From Brasilonema sp. UFV-L1 (GTDB lineage Bacteria; Cyanobacteriota; Cyanobacteriia; Cyanobacteriales; Nostocaceae), in the NCBI RefSeq assembly GCF_012912105.1, contig NZ_QMEA01000028.1:1-55218 (forward strand): a stretch of 55,218 nucleotides of DNA, given 5' to 3'. Positions 34,229 through 43,381 of this stretch are shown here, piece by piece. Below the pieces are notes generated by a model. It was given only the letters and a program-made list of their open reading frames with translations, ran no database searches and had not been told where the DNA came from. The position numbers and the translations under genes were made by a program. The stretch's first letter is position 1, and each line of letters opens with the position of its first letter.

Positions 34229-36292
34229 TCACAGTTCGTTGCTACCGTAAGTGGAGTTGATTTTACCTTCAATAGAAAATGCGATTGGCAATGTGAAGTG
34301 AAACTCACTGCCCTGATTTTTCCCTGCAGATACAGCCCAAATCTCTCCCCCTAGTCTTTGAATGATTTGACGACAAATTGCTAAACCCAATCCAGTACCG
34401 CCAATTGTGCGTCGTAGAAAACCTTCTGCTTGATAAAAGCGTTCAAAGATAGCTTCTAGCTGATTTGGCTCAATTCCTCGACCTGTATCTGCAATGATCA
34501 CTTCTAACATCTTTTTAAGCTGAGGCTGACTCTCGGAAACAAAAGAAGTCACTGAAGTCACTGGCTCAGTTTCAGGATTAAGAGCTTGGGTACGAATTGT
34601 CACTGTACCATCTGGATTGGTGAATTTAAAAGCATTATCCAGTAATTTTGTCAAGACTTCTATAAGTCCTTCCCCATCAGCTTGTACCAAAGGTAACTCA
34701 GGTGGTAACTCCAGAACAATTTGGGGTGAAGACTGCGCCAAAGAGCGTTCTTTGAGGCTGCCCAGAACTAAATCCAGGCAAGTTTTGAGGGAAATTGACT
34801 CCACATGCCAGCGCGTTGAACCTCCTTCTAAACGAGAAAGGGTGATAAAATCCTGTATCAACCGGCGCATCCGCTCAGAATCACCTAATGCCGTTTCTAG
34901 CATTGACTGCTGAAACTCTAATGGCATTTCAGGTTCGCTTGCTAAACTCTCCAAACAAACTTGGATGGTAGATAGAGGAGTCCGCAACTCATGTCCCACA
35001 ATCGCAATCAGGTTGCTTTGTGTACGCTCTAAAGCTGCCAGTTGCTGATTAAGAGTTTCCAGGTTGTGGTAAGCTTGAGCTTGGATGAGGGTAGCTCCGA
35101 CTTGAGTGGCGATCGCCTCTACCAATGCTCTGTCAGACTGACTCCAAACATAAGCAGAGTCACCACAGTGGTGCAGTTCCAATATTCCTAACCAAGTTTG
35201 ATGATAGCGGATTGGTACCAGAAGACACGAGCGAATAGAAGCTTGTTGGAATTGAGCACTTAAATCGGGATATGCTTGTATACCCAAATCTTGTGTGGTG
35301 TCGGCGATGGCGATACTTCCAGAGAAAGTTACTCCTTGGGCTAAAGCCCGTTCACCAGTCAAAGCAGCTTCAAACAGTGGGTGATTTGCCAAAGACCAAG
35401 TTTTTCCCAATAGAGTTGGAAGTCCCAAAGCAACCCATTCATACTCAATAGGTGCTGACACTTCAGAAGGATGATAGCGGTAAAGAAGACAGCGACAAGG
35501 GCTAAACAGTTGTCCTAATTCTTTAACTGTAATCTGAAAAATCTCTTCCGGTTTTAAAGAACTACGGATAGCAGCAGTGATCACATTAATAAGGCGCTCG
35601 TTGCGCTCCTTTTTAGTTATAGTACGATAGGCTTTGAGCTGCTTGTATTGGCTAGCTTGCAAATATGTTACCAGACAGTCTGTAAACAGTCTGACATCAA
35701 CTTCTGGTACTCGCTCAGTTTTCACATCAGACAAAGTTTTGCTTTTGAAACCGTAGCGTTTTCGTGCTTGTTTCAGGCTTGCCGCTAGTTCCGGTCGATA
35801 AACTAAAATCTTATCCAGTAAAAGTTGGGCTGCAATCATGCTAACCTGACGGTCAAAAGTCCAAATTCCTTTAAACTGTCTGGCTTGGTCTGATGATACC
35901 ATGTCTACCGGGGAAGCAAATTCAAGAGCAACTATGCAGGCAGCATACTTCTGACCAATGATAATAAGATGCCACTCCTGCGCCAAACTGTCATCAGGGT
36001 CAAAAGAAATAGTCGTATAAGGAGTTGAAGCCGCCATAAAATCAGATTCTGGTGCAGCCAAGACATAAACCTGATCTGTGTGTTGGGCAATTCGCTGATA
36101 GCGACGACTCTCCTGCCGATAAAAGCGCTCTTGCTGAAAATTTGCTAGAACCAGTGGTTTATCTGTCCCTGCGAGTACAAGGTCTTCCATTGCGTGAGAA
36201 AGAGCTGTTAGGGAAGTCTTGAAATAGACTTTAGGATGGAGATGTGGTATTATTTTGAGTAAATCCTGCAATATAGAATCTGAAGTCTTCAT
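34229..36292 (-). CDS. DICT-GAF sensor histidine kinase
   Basis: A 687-residue soluble kinase. The N-terminal about 220 residues look like a DICT sensory domain (frequent in cyanobacterial light and redox signalling). A GAF domain (about 230-410) follows, then a HisKA dimerisation domain with the phosphoacceptor His434 (GHELRTPLS) and an ATPase domain (NAFKFT, DTGRGIE, GGTGLGLAI). It has no membrane helices. No response regulator is adjacent, so the partner is encoded elsewhere. It lies 120 bp downstream of the pentapeptide-repeat gene on the same strand. Confidence 0.9.
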   Translation of the reverse strand: MKTSDSILQDLLKIIPHLHPKVYFKTSLTALSHAMEDLVLAGTDKPLVLANFQQERFYRQESRRYQRIAQHTDQVYVLAAPESDFMAASTPYTTISFDPDDSLAQEWHLIIIGQKYAACIVALEFASPVDMVSSDQARQFKGIWTFDRQVSMIAAQLLLDKILVYRPELAASLKQARKRYGFKSKTLSDVKTERVPEVDVRLFTDCLVTYLQASQYKQLKAYRTITKKERNERLINVITAAIRSSLKPEEIFQITVKELGQLFSPCRCLLYRYHPSEVSAPIEYEWVALGLPTLLGKTWSLANHPLFEAALTGERALAQGVTFSGSIAIADTTQDLGIQAYPDLSAQFQQASIRSCLLVPIRYHQTWLGILELHHCGDSAYVWSQSDRALVEAIATQVGATLIQAQAYHNLETLNQQLAALERTQSNLIAIVGHELRTPLSTIQVCLESLASEPEMPLEFQQSMLETALGDSERMRRLIQDFITLSRLEGGSTRWHVESISLKTCLDLVLGSLKERSLAQSSPQIVLELPPELPLVQADGEGLIEVLTKLLDNAFKFTNPDGTVTIRTQALNPETEPVTSVTSFVSESQPQLKKMLEVIIADTGRGIEPNQLEAIFERFYQAEGFLRRTIGGTGLGLAICRQIIQRLGGEIWAVSAGKNQGSEFHFTLPIAFSIEGKINSTYGSNEL

Positions 36293-36412
36293 AACCGATA
36301 AACACTGGATTTCCCTTCATCCGCTCATTTCCAGTCAAAATTGGAGGAGTTCTAAACAGCGTTAGCTCCCCTAAACATAATGTCCTATAATTATAGTTAT
36401 CATCGCTGTTTA

Positions 36413-37090
36413 TTAACGACTGTTAACTAATGGCTGTAAACAAGCATGTTCTATTTGGGCATCATGTAAATCAACTCCATCCAAGTTGATGTTGCTAAGA
36501 TCAGCGTCGCGCAGGATGGTTCTAGACAAAATGGCTTTAGCTAAATTGGCGTTGTACAAATCTGCCTGACTCAAGTTTGCACCTGTCAAGTTTGCCTTGC
36601 TCAGATTCGCACCTGCTAAGTTGACACCAGTAAGGTCAGCATAACGCAGATCCGCACCCTCCAAATTTGTATAGCTCAGATCAGCGTCGCGCAGATTGGC
36701 TAACCGCAAGTCTGCTTTAGTAAGGACAGCCTTGTGTAAATCCACTTGAATGAGGTTTGCCCGAATCAAAGAAGCTTTGGTGAAATTCGCCCAAATCAAA
36801 ATCGCTTCAGTAAAATTGACTCTCCACAAAGTTGCTTCCATTACAAAAGCTTCACTTAAATTGGCTCCACGCAAAGAAGCACCTGATAGATTTGCCCCAC
36901 TCAGATCTGCCTGACTTAGGTTGATTCCTGGTAAAGCAAATTCGCTGAGGTTAGATTGCCGCAAGTTCGCTCGCAAAAAATCCCTGTTACCTGCAGCATA
37001 GTTTATGAGAAGTTCATCAGTATCCATGATCATATTATTGATTTCACAACCAGAACAGAAGCGGTATGATTGGGAGATAGTGATATCCAT
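36413..37090 (-). CDS. Pentapeptide-repeat protein
   Basis: A 225-residue protein made mainly of A(D/N)LxX repeats (LSGANLSGASLRGANLSEA and similar), which fold as a right-handed quadrilateral beta-helix in known structures. The start is uncertain: the longest reading begins at 37090, but MDTDELLINYAAG at 37027 looks like the usual family start. A Cys pair (FCSGC) would be present only in the longer form. Function cannot be assigned; such proteins are very common in cyanobacteria. Confidence 0.85.
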   Translation of the reverse strand: MDITISQSYRFCSGCEINNMIMDTDELLINYAAGNRDFLRANLRQSNLSEFALPGINLSQADLSGANLSGASLRGANLSEAFVMEATLWRVNFTEAILIWANFTKASLIRANLIQVDLHKAVLTKADLRLANLRDADLSYTNLEGADLRYADLTGVNLAGANLSKANLTGANLSQADLYNANLAKAILSRTILRDADLSNINLDGVDLHDAQIEHACLQPLVNSR

Positions 37091-37786
37091 CTGCTTCCGC
37101 AGGAGACAGCGTTTCCTAGTACCTTCTCAAGAACCTTCTACATCAAAAGCATGTTGTGTTAAAGCCTTCGATTTTCAAATCGTTGAAATTCTACAAAGAA
37201 CTCAACATTCACTGTTGGGAGTCCAATACTTTCTATGTTAAGCGGAAAGCACAGTTCGGATTGACTCTCAGTATGACTAGAAAAGTTAGGTGAGGCTCAA
37301 GCCTCAGAATCTCTCATGACTGAGAAATATGATATCAGACCAGTAATAGAGTAACCGTTTCACCACGGGTTTACCCGCGTAGGTGTTGAGAACGCCTCTG
37401 TCATCAGTCGTGTAAAGCATGGTTATGTTTTGATTTGTAAGTTTATATCAACAATTGTAACAAAATGTGACAAAAAAGCAATAATCTAGAAATTATCTGC
37501 TAAAAACTTTGGTTTTATCACTCATGAGGATTGCTGAACACCGCATCAGCAAGGGATTCGGTTGAATGAAGTAGCCATCATGAACTGCGTACACTCGTGA
37601 GCATGAAAATCCAATACTGTTGCTGTTACTCCCTTTGGTGCGGGGAAGAATACCTATTTTTTAACCCTACCAGGCGCACCAGAACACTAAAGAGTAAATT
37701 ACTGTAGGTAATTTTAGACCACCGAAGGGGTAAGACATGAGACAGCAGGGGAGAACGAAAGTGTAAACTCCCCTGTGTTGCGAAAC
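37091..37786. other. Gene-free stretch
   Basis: About 700 bp between two genes of the same (minus) strand. I see no supported coding region. It should contain the promoter of the pentapeptide-repeat gene, and there is a small palindrome (ACGGGTTTACCCGCGT) near 37366. Confidence 0.5.
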
Positions 37787-38698
37787 TCAATTCATATTCT
37801 CAATCAGCAACGCTCGTGTACCCACAGGTTGAACGTCTTTTGCCAAACCAATATGCGCCAACAACAGTGAGGTATTATTGTACTTCATTCCACAATAAGC
37901 CCACTGAAGCTCAAGTGTCCCCACCCAAAAGCGTGCCCGGTTGATGACATCTGGTAACATAGGATAGTCACTTTGCATACGCTGTACAATATTTTCTCCG
38001 TAATTACCGAGTAGCACGGCAATGTCACAAGCTGGGTCGCCCAAACCAGCAGTGCCAAAATCGATCAATCCACTGATGCTCTCTGAAAAAGGGTCAAAGA
38101 GAATGTGATACACTGACAGGTCGCCATCGATAAGTACGGGTGTGTAGCTGAGGTTAAGTTTACCTGTCACCACAGGCGCAAAGAGTTCGTGTATGAAAGT
38201 TTGCTGATGACGCCACAGGTGAGGAAAGAGAGTTTCCTGAACTTGCTCGTACAATTCCAACCAATCTTCACGGGAACGCGCAGCACCAGAAGAAGACACC
38301 CCAGCATTGACTAAAACTTCGTTTGGAATGCTGTGCAATTGTTGGTGAAATCTAGCTAGTTGGGAGATGATACGGGTTTGTGATGCTTCACTTAGCTTCA
38401 CCAGGGTGTTACGCGAAAGTGGTTCACCTTTTATAAATCTGTAGCTAACAAAGCCTTCTTCTAGGTGTTCAAAGTATGGAAGCTGTAACTCAACATAATT
38501 TCGTACCACTTCCAACACCTTAGCTTCATGGGAAAGAACCTCTTTTCCCCAGTCATCTTTGGCAAAGCGACATACAATCTGATGATTAACAACTACTACA
38601 TCGTTCACCATGCCATCTTGATTAAAGTCGAGATGCTCAAACGAGATATTAGGGTAAACAGCACGAATTTTTTCGAGATACTCAGAAGGAATATTCAC
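37787..38698 (-). CDS. APH-fold phosphotransferase family protein
   Basis: A 303-residue protein of the aminoglycoside phosphotransferase/choline kinase fold. The usual HGD catalytic loop appears as IDGDLSVYHIL, so the Asp base is kept but the leading His is Asp and the Asn position is His. The metal-binding segment is LIDFGTAGLGDPACD. GTG at 38698 is the only good start. The substrate is unknown; this family includes antibiotic kinases but also many metabolic small-molecule kinases, and nothing here shows resistance. Confidence 0.8.
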   Translation of the reverse strand: MNIPSEYLEKIRAVYPNISFEHLDFNQDGMVNDVVVVNHQIVCRFAKDDWGKEVLSHEAKVLEVVRNYVELQLPYFEHLEEGFVSYRFIKGEPLSRNTLVKLSEASQTRIISQLARFHQQLHSIPNEVLVNAGVSSSGAARSREDWLELYEQVQETLFPHLWRHQQTFIHELFAPVVTGKLNLSYTPVLIDGDLSVYHILFDPFSESISGLIDFGTAGLGDPACDIAVLLGNYGENIVQRMQSDYPMLPDVINRARFWVGTLELQWAYCGMKYNNTSLLLAHIGLAKDVQPVGTRALLIENMN

Positions 38699-38988
38699 AG
38701 TAAGTCTTAACGGTATTACAACAGATAATCAAAATTAGTCGGACATTTAGCCCGATTGCAGCGACTTAACTGATTTGCGTGTTTGTTGTATTAACGTATC
38801 ACTGTGATTTAATTTTCCAGAGCATCGTCATAGATAAGTGTACCATCATTTTACGGTTGGCAAATATCAATCCCAGCGTCCACTCTCTCCCTATCAAAGA
38901 TGTCAATTCCTACCCATGACTGAAGACAATGTGACATATGACAAACAAACTGAAGGTGTAGACGTAACTGTAAATTCAACAGAAATAG

Positions 38989-39432
38989 ATGAAATATAAT
39001 CTCAAAGAAATTTTTCGTGTCATCCTTGCAGTATCTATGCTTGTTGCTGGGATAACACACTTTACATCTGCTGACCAGTATGTCAAAATTGTGCCGCCGC
39101 AACTCCCTTACCCTCTGGAAATTGTTTATTTGAGTGGGTTTTATGAAATATTGGGCGGTATCGGGTTATTAGTTCCGCCTGTTAGTCAAGCGACAGCTTG
39201 GGGGCTGATTGCTCTTTTTATTGCTGTTTTTCCGGCAAATATCAATATGGCGGTTAATCTGATTCCAATTGACAATATACCTAATTCACCTTGGGTACAT
39301 GTGATCAGACTTCCTTTTCAACCGGTTTTAATTGCTTGGGCTTGGTTGTACACACAACCTTCAGATTTAGAAAAACAAGCTTCTATTATTCCTAAGTCAC
39401 TGATTCCCAAGAAACTGCTGAGATTGGAGTAA
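38989..39432 (+). CDS. DoxX-like membrane protein
   Basis: A 147-residue protein with four predicted helices. It shows the DoxX-type pattern of helix 1 (ILAVSMLVAGITHF), YEILGGIGLLVPP and a proline-rich loop before the last helix. Function in this family is poorly defined (membrane redox-associated in some members). It is followed by a ureidoglycolate-lyase-like gene after 55 bp on the same strand. Confidence 0.8.
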   Translation: MKYNLKEIFRVILAVSMLVAGITHFTSADQYVKIVPPQLPYPLEIVYLSGFYEILGGIGLLVPPVSQATAWGLIALFIAVFPANINMAVNLIPIDNIPNSPWVHVIRLPFQPVLIAWAWLYTQPSDLEKQASIIPKSLIPKKLLRLE

Positions 39433-39487
39433 GCCACTTTTACCAGAGGGAACAGGTTAAAATAACAAGGGCGCAAACGGATTAAAT

Positions 39488-39985
39488 ATGACGACATCAA
39501 AGACAGTGCAACAACTGCAGGCCCAATGGGTAACGTCAGAAAACTTTCGTCGATACGGACAAGTGATTTTTCCCGATAAAGACGGCAAATCCTTTGATGC
39601 AGAAGATGCTCAATTAGTACTTGACAGAGGTACTCCCCGCTTTTATATTATGAGGCTGCACCGCAGAGGGCGCAGATTTCACACCATCACTCGCCATGTG
39701 CAATGTACTCAGTGTTTGGGTTCATTGGAAGGGAAGGATTGGTTAATTGCAGTTTGTCCTCCTGAGAATAATATTGATCAACCATCTCTAGAAGACATCG
39801 CAGCTTTTCGCATTCCCGGAAATTGCTTCATCAAGTTAGAGGTAGGAACTTGGCACGCTGGACCTTATTTTGAACATGAAGTTGTAGATTTTTACAATTT
39901 GGAATTAAATGATACAAATGTGGTAGACCATTTCACTCACAATTTTCTTAACAGTCACAATTTAGAGTTTGAGATTTTGTCATGA
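39488..39985 (+). CDS. Ureidoglycolate lyase-like (AllA family) protein
   Basis: A 165-residue cupin-type protein resembling ureidoglycolate lyase. It has the early YGQVI segment, the LHRRGRRFHTITRHVQ strand region and the conserved GTWHAGPYF motif near the C-terminal third. In characterised members the enzyme splits ureidoglycolate to glyoxylate and urea (purine breakdown). No other allantoin genes are nearby, so the substrate here is unproven. Possibly co-transcribed with the DoxX-like gene. Confidence 0.7.
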   Translation: MTTSKTVQQLQAQWVTSENFRRYGQVIFPDKDGKSFDAEDAQLVLDRGTPRFYIMRLHRRGRRFHTITRHVQCTQCLGSLEGKDWLIAVCPPENNIDQPSLEDIAAFRIPGNCFIKLEVGTWHAGPYFEHEVVDFYNLELNDTNVVDHFTHNFLNSHNLEFEILS

Positions 39986-40467
39986 CTCCTACTACGGGCG
40001 CTTTGCCCTTACAAAGGGGCACTCGCGTTCACCAACGCAGTGCCTCCCGTCTTGGCTCTTTAAACACAACTTCCCTTTACACTAGTGCAGGTACTAAATC
40101 AATACGATATTGATACAATATTGCAGGTCAGTTTTTCCTTGCTTATAATTAAAGAAAAAGGTGTAAGACAAAAGCACCAAAATCTAAAGAAAACGACAAA
40201 CAACTAGCTTAAAATTTTTAAAAATTATCGGGTCTCAAAAAACCAAAATTTAACTATGCTTGATGATGCTCAATAATTTGAGCCTTATAACTGTCATGAA
40301 AAATTGAGTATCGTTCAAGGATGTTTTTCGTGTAGAAATTTTTGATTTCCAGTTTAAGAGTGCATAAATTGACTGATTTTTTTCATATTGGGTTCGACTA
40401 TATAGCCAACCCAAACTTTGTCATTTTCAATATGGCTAGTAATGGTCAATATGGGGAGAATAGGAAA
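39986..40467. other. Spacer with a palindromic repeat
   Basis: At about 39994-40060 there is GC-rich dispersed-repeat sequence (GGGCGCTTTGCCCTT, then CGTTCACCAACGCAGTGCC). The rest is AT-rich and presumably carries the promoter of the dioxygenase gene. Confidence 0.5.
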
Positions 40468-41145
40468 ATGTTGGAATTACAAATAAAAGATTTTAACTGT
40501 CTTAGTAGCTATGCTTTAGAAAATATTTCTTCTATAGATGTCGATAAGCTTAAGCCATTCTTTATCAATCTTCCCGCAGATCCATACCTAGTAGGTGGCT
40601 ATCGTTTCAGGCGCTTATCTCATTTTACAGTTTCTGGTAGCAGTATAGTCAAGTTGGCACATCGTCTTTTTTATCAACCCAAACAGCATAATCCTTTGTT
40701 GGGTGATGTCGTCAGAGAGTATGCAGAACTAGATGATAAACTCATAGAATTGCCAGATTTTCAGAGAATGATTTTAGAATTTTTCGAGTTTTGTAAACTC
40801 TGCTCAACTTCTAAAGAAGTTGCAGTTCATCAAATTAGAATCACCGCTTCCCCAAAGCAAATTGGTAAACCTGCTCCTGAAGGAATCCATAGAGATGGAG
40901 TAGATGTGATTGCGATCTTCTCTGTGAATAGAGAAAGAATTGAAGGGGGAGAAACTCATTTATACAAATCTAAGAAGGACAGCCCAATTTTCAACAAAAT
41001 TCTCAACCCTGGAGAAATGTTAGTCTTTGGTGACCGAGAATTTCTCCACTTTACATCTGTTATTAATGCAACTTCTTTAGAATGTGGAGTCAGAGATGTG
41101 TTTGTATTAACTTGTCCAGGATTAAGTCCGTCGAACGATAAGTAA
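40468..41145 (+). CDS. 2OG-Fe dioxygenase family protein (PF10014-like)
   Basis: A 225-residue protein. ATG at 40468 is chosen because GGGGAG lies 9 bp upstream; longer in-frame readings lack a site. Predicted iron ligands are His141 and Asp143 (IHRDGVD) and His194 (FLHFTS), with Arg209 as a likely 2-oxoglutarate contact. The family includes L-isoleucine 4-hydroxylase-type enzymes acting on free amino acids. A PLP enzyme gene follows after 51 bp, behind its own AAAGGAG site, so the two probably form an operon acting on a related substrate. Confidence 0.8.
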   Translation: MLELQIKDFNCLSSYALENISSIDVDKLKPFFINLPADPYLVGGYRFRRLSHFTVSGSSIVKLAHRLFYQPKQHNPLLGDVVREYAELDDKLIELPDFQRMILEFFEFCKLCSTSKEVAVHQIRITASPKQIGKPAPEGIHRDGVDVIAIFSVNRERIEGGETHLYKSKKDSPIFNKILNPGEMLVFGDREFLHFTSVINATSLECGVRDVFVLTCPGLSPSNDK

Positions 41146-41196
41146 AGAACCAAATTTAGTATTCAGATCGCAGCATCACAAATAAAGGAGTTTTTT

Positions 41197-42483
41197 ATGG
41201 TTGATCTTGACTTAGGGTGGATACGTAATCAGTTTCCAGCACTTTCACAACAAATCAATGGTCAACCTGTGATATTCTTTGATGGACCTGGTGGAACTCA
41301 GGTACCAAACTCAGTTAAGATAGCGATCGCCCAATACCTAGTCACCTCAAACGCCAATGCACACGGGGCTTTCGCCACAAGTCAGCGCACAGATGCGCTC
41401 ATCACTTCAGCTCGTGCAGCTATGGCTGATTTATTGGGGTGTGCTTGTGATGAAGTGGTTTTTGGTGCCAATATGACTACGCTGACTTATATGTTGAGTC
41501 AGGCGATGCTCCAGCAGGGAGCCGCCCAAAGGGCGAACGCTCGCGAACTTCAATCAGGTGATGAAATTATTGTCACCAAGCTAGACCACTATGCTAACGT
41601 TTCCCCTTGGTTTGCGCTTTCTGAACGCGGTGTAGTCATTCGTGAAGTCGAGATTAATCTAGAAGACTGCACGCTAGACATGAACCATTTCAAACAGCAG
41701 ATAAATGAACGGACGCGGTTAGTAGCGGTAGGGTATGCATCCAACGCTGTGGGTACAATTAACGATATTGCAACAATTGTGCAATTAGCTCATGCTGTTG
41801 GGGCAATGGTTTTTGTGGATGCGGTTCACTACGTTCCTCACGCTCCCATCGACGTACGTGTCCTTGACTGCGACTTTCTCGCTTGCTCTGCTTATAAATT
41901 TTTTGGACCCCATGTTGGGATATTATATGCAAAACGCGAGCATCTTGCTCGATTGCGTCCTTATAAAGTGCAACCAGCCCCAGATGAAATTCCGTCACGT
42001 TGGGAAAATGGAACCCAGAACTATGAAGGGCTAGCCGGGGTAGTAGCGACAATTAACTACCTCGCTGAACTAGGTCGCAAAGTCTTACCAGGTGTTCACA
42101 ACCGCCGAGAAGCCCTACTCGCAGCGATGATAGCAATTAAGCAATATGAAAAAGATTTGTGCCAAAAGTTAGTGAGACAATTGCTAAAAATTCCTGATAT
42201 AACTTTATATGGCATCACTGATTTAACCCGCTTTGACTGGCGAACACCAACTGTTAGCTTACGGCTTGCGGGGCAGACACCTCACGCTGTTGCTAAAGCG
42301 TTAGGTGAGCAGGGTATTTTTACCTGGAACGGTAACTTTTATGCGCTCAGTCTTACCAAAGAATTAGGAGTTGAGTCAAGCGGAGGACTTTTGCGAATTG
42401 GGCTGGTACATTACAATACTGTTGAAGAGATTCACCAATTGTTGAAAGCACTTATCAAGATAGTGCAGAGTCATGAGTCCTGA
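41197..42483 (+). CDS. Cysteine desulfurase-like class V aminotransferase
   Basis: A 428-residue PLP enzyme. AAAGGAG lies 6 bp before the ATG. The PLP-binding lysine is Lys234 (SAYKFFGPH), with typical upstream motifs FFDGPGGTQ, NMTTLTY and VDAVHYVPH. It belongs to the SufS/NifS-like branch often annotated as cysteine desulfurase-like. A cysteine at the usual catalytic loop is not obvious, so the reaction may differ. Residues around QGAAQRANAREL, encoded by a palindromic stretch (CCGCCCAAAGGGCG), look like a small in-frame repeat insertion. Paired with the upstream dioxygenase gene. Confidence 0.8.
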   Translation: MVDLDLGWIRNQFPALSQQINGQPVIFFDGPGGTQVPNSVKIAIAQYLVTSNANAHGAFATSQRTDALITSARAAMADLLGCACDEVVFGANMTTLTYMLSQAMLQQGAAQRANARELQSGDEIIVTKLDHYANVSPWFALSERGVVIREVEINLEDCTLDMNHFKQQINERTRLVAVGYASNAVGTINDIATIVQLAHAVGAMVFVDAVHYVPHAPIDVRVLDCDFLACSAYKFFGPHVGILYAKREHLARLRPYKVQPAPDEIPSRWENGTQNYEGLAGVVATINYLAELGRKVLPGVHNRREALLAAMIAIKQYEKDLCQKLVRQLLKIPDITLYGITDLTRFDWRTPTVSLRLAGQTPHAVAKALGEQGIFTWNGNFYALSLTKELGVESSGGLLRIGLVHYNTVEEIHQLLKALIKIVQSHES

Positions 42484-42943
42484 GATAGAGTTATTCTCAG
42501 TTGTATCCACCCCCTGGGGCATAGCAATGCTGTGCCCCTCTGTTCCTTGCGCTTACCTTCAAGAGCAAATTTCTTATCTGAACTGTATTGACTGATAACT
42601 GATAATTGAATTTCAGGCAGTAGTCCCGGAAATTGATAATTGACAAGGAAATTGGTCAGAGCGTATGTGTCAACAAATAATCCATACGCTTGTCTGTGCA
42701 GTTGTTTAACGCTTTTAAAGGTGTAAACATTTATATTCTCGCCATCAATTAGCCTCTCACACAAAAGTGTTAGCACTTGCTGCACAGAAAACATTACGAA
42801 ATTATGACAAATATTTGCAATTGATAAGTTACCTCCTGTAGAGTTTTCTCAAGTAAGTCTGTTAGCTATGCCAAGAAATTGCAATTAGCTGCACAGTTAT
42901 CTACTCCAAGGTCAGGTAGTACTACCGATTGTGACGGGCAAAG
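42484..42943. other. Spacer before the siderophore-receptor relic
   Basis: No convincing gene. Contains a CTGATAACTGATAA-type 7-mer fragment near 42592. Confidence 0.45.
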
Positions 42944-43345
42944 ATGAGAATAAAGCAAAAGCTGAAAGCTCTATTATTGACAAGTTCTGTTTGGATGTTA
43001 GTAACAACTCCTGCTTGCGGTCAGATGGTTAAAGTTCAACGAGTACAGTCTAGTAGTTCTGCAACGATTACCTGTGCTGTTCAAAGCAGGGCTGGTTGAA
43101 CCTATAAAGGAGATTCGGCGATCGCGCAGGCAACCTTGTCAACTCCTACGAGATTCCTAGCTATGTTTGCTTCGATAGTTCAATTTTCTAACGACGGGAG
43201 AACAGGCGATTGCAACTGAATTTCCAAAATCTGTTCAATTGTGTTCAATACAGAATATTATCTTGGCTCACCAAACAGTGATCCCCTAGGTGTGATACCT
43301 AGCGCACCTTCTAGTGTCATAGGAATGATTTCAGTGCAGTTTTGA
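42944..43345 (+). pseudogene. Internally deleted TonB-dependent siderophore receptor
   Basis: It starts with a good signal peptide (MRIKQKLKALLLTSSVW, then TTPACGQ) like that of cyanobacterial AMIN-containing TonB receptors, and stops at 43097-43099. From 43129 another frame reads SYEIPSYVCFDSSIF, then RRENRRLQLNFQNLFN, and finally, after a frameshift, GVIPSAPSSVIGMISVQF with a stop ending at 43345. This is the classic final beta-barrel strand region of siderophore receptors. The plug and most of the barrel are missing. The PepSY gene 36 bp downstream fits its former role in iron uptake. Confidence 0.75.
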
Positions 43346-43381
43346 TTGCAATCACAAGACATTTAATTAGGGCTATCCACC

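Noticed and set aside
37787-38698. Antibiotic resistance gene
   Set aside because: The fold is that of aminoglycoside kinases, but the loop is altered and there is no resistance context; the family is too broad.
42471-42794. Minus-strand open frame of 107 codons overlapping the PLP enzyme end
   Set aside because: No recognisable domain, runs through 7-mer repeat sequence and overlaps a real gene.
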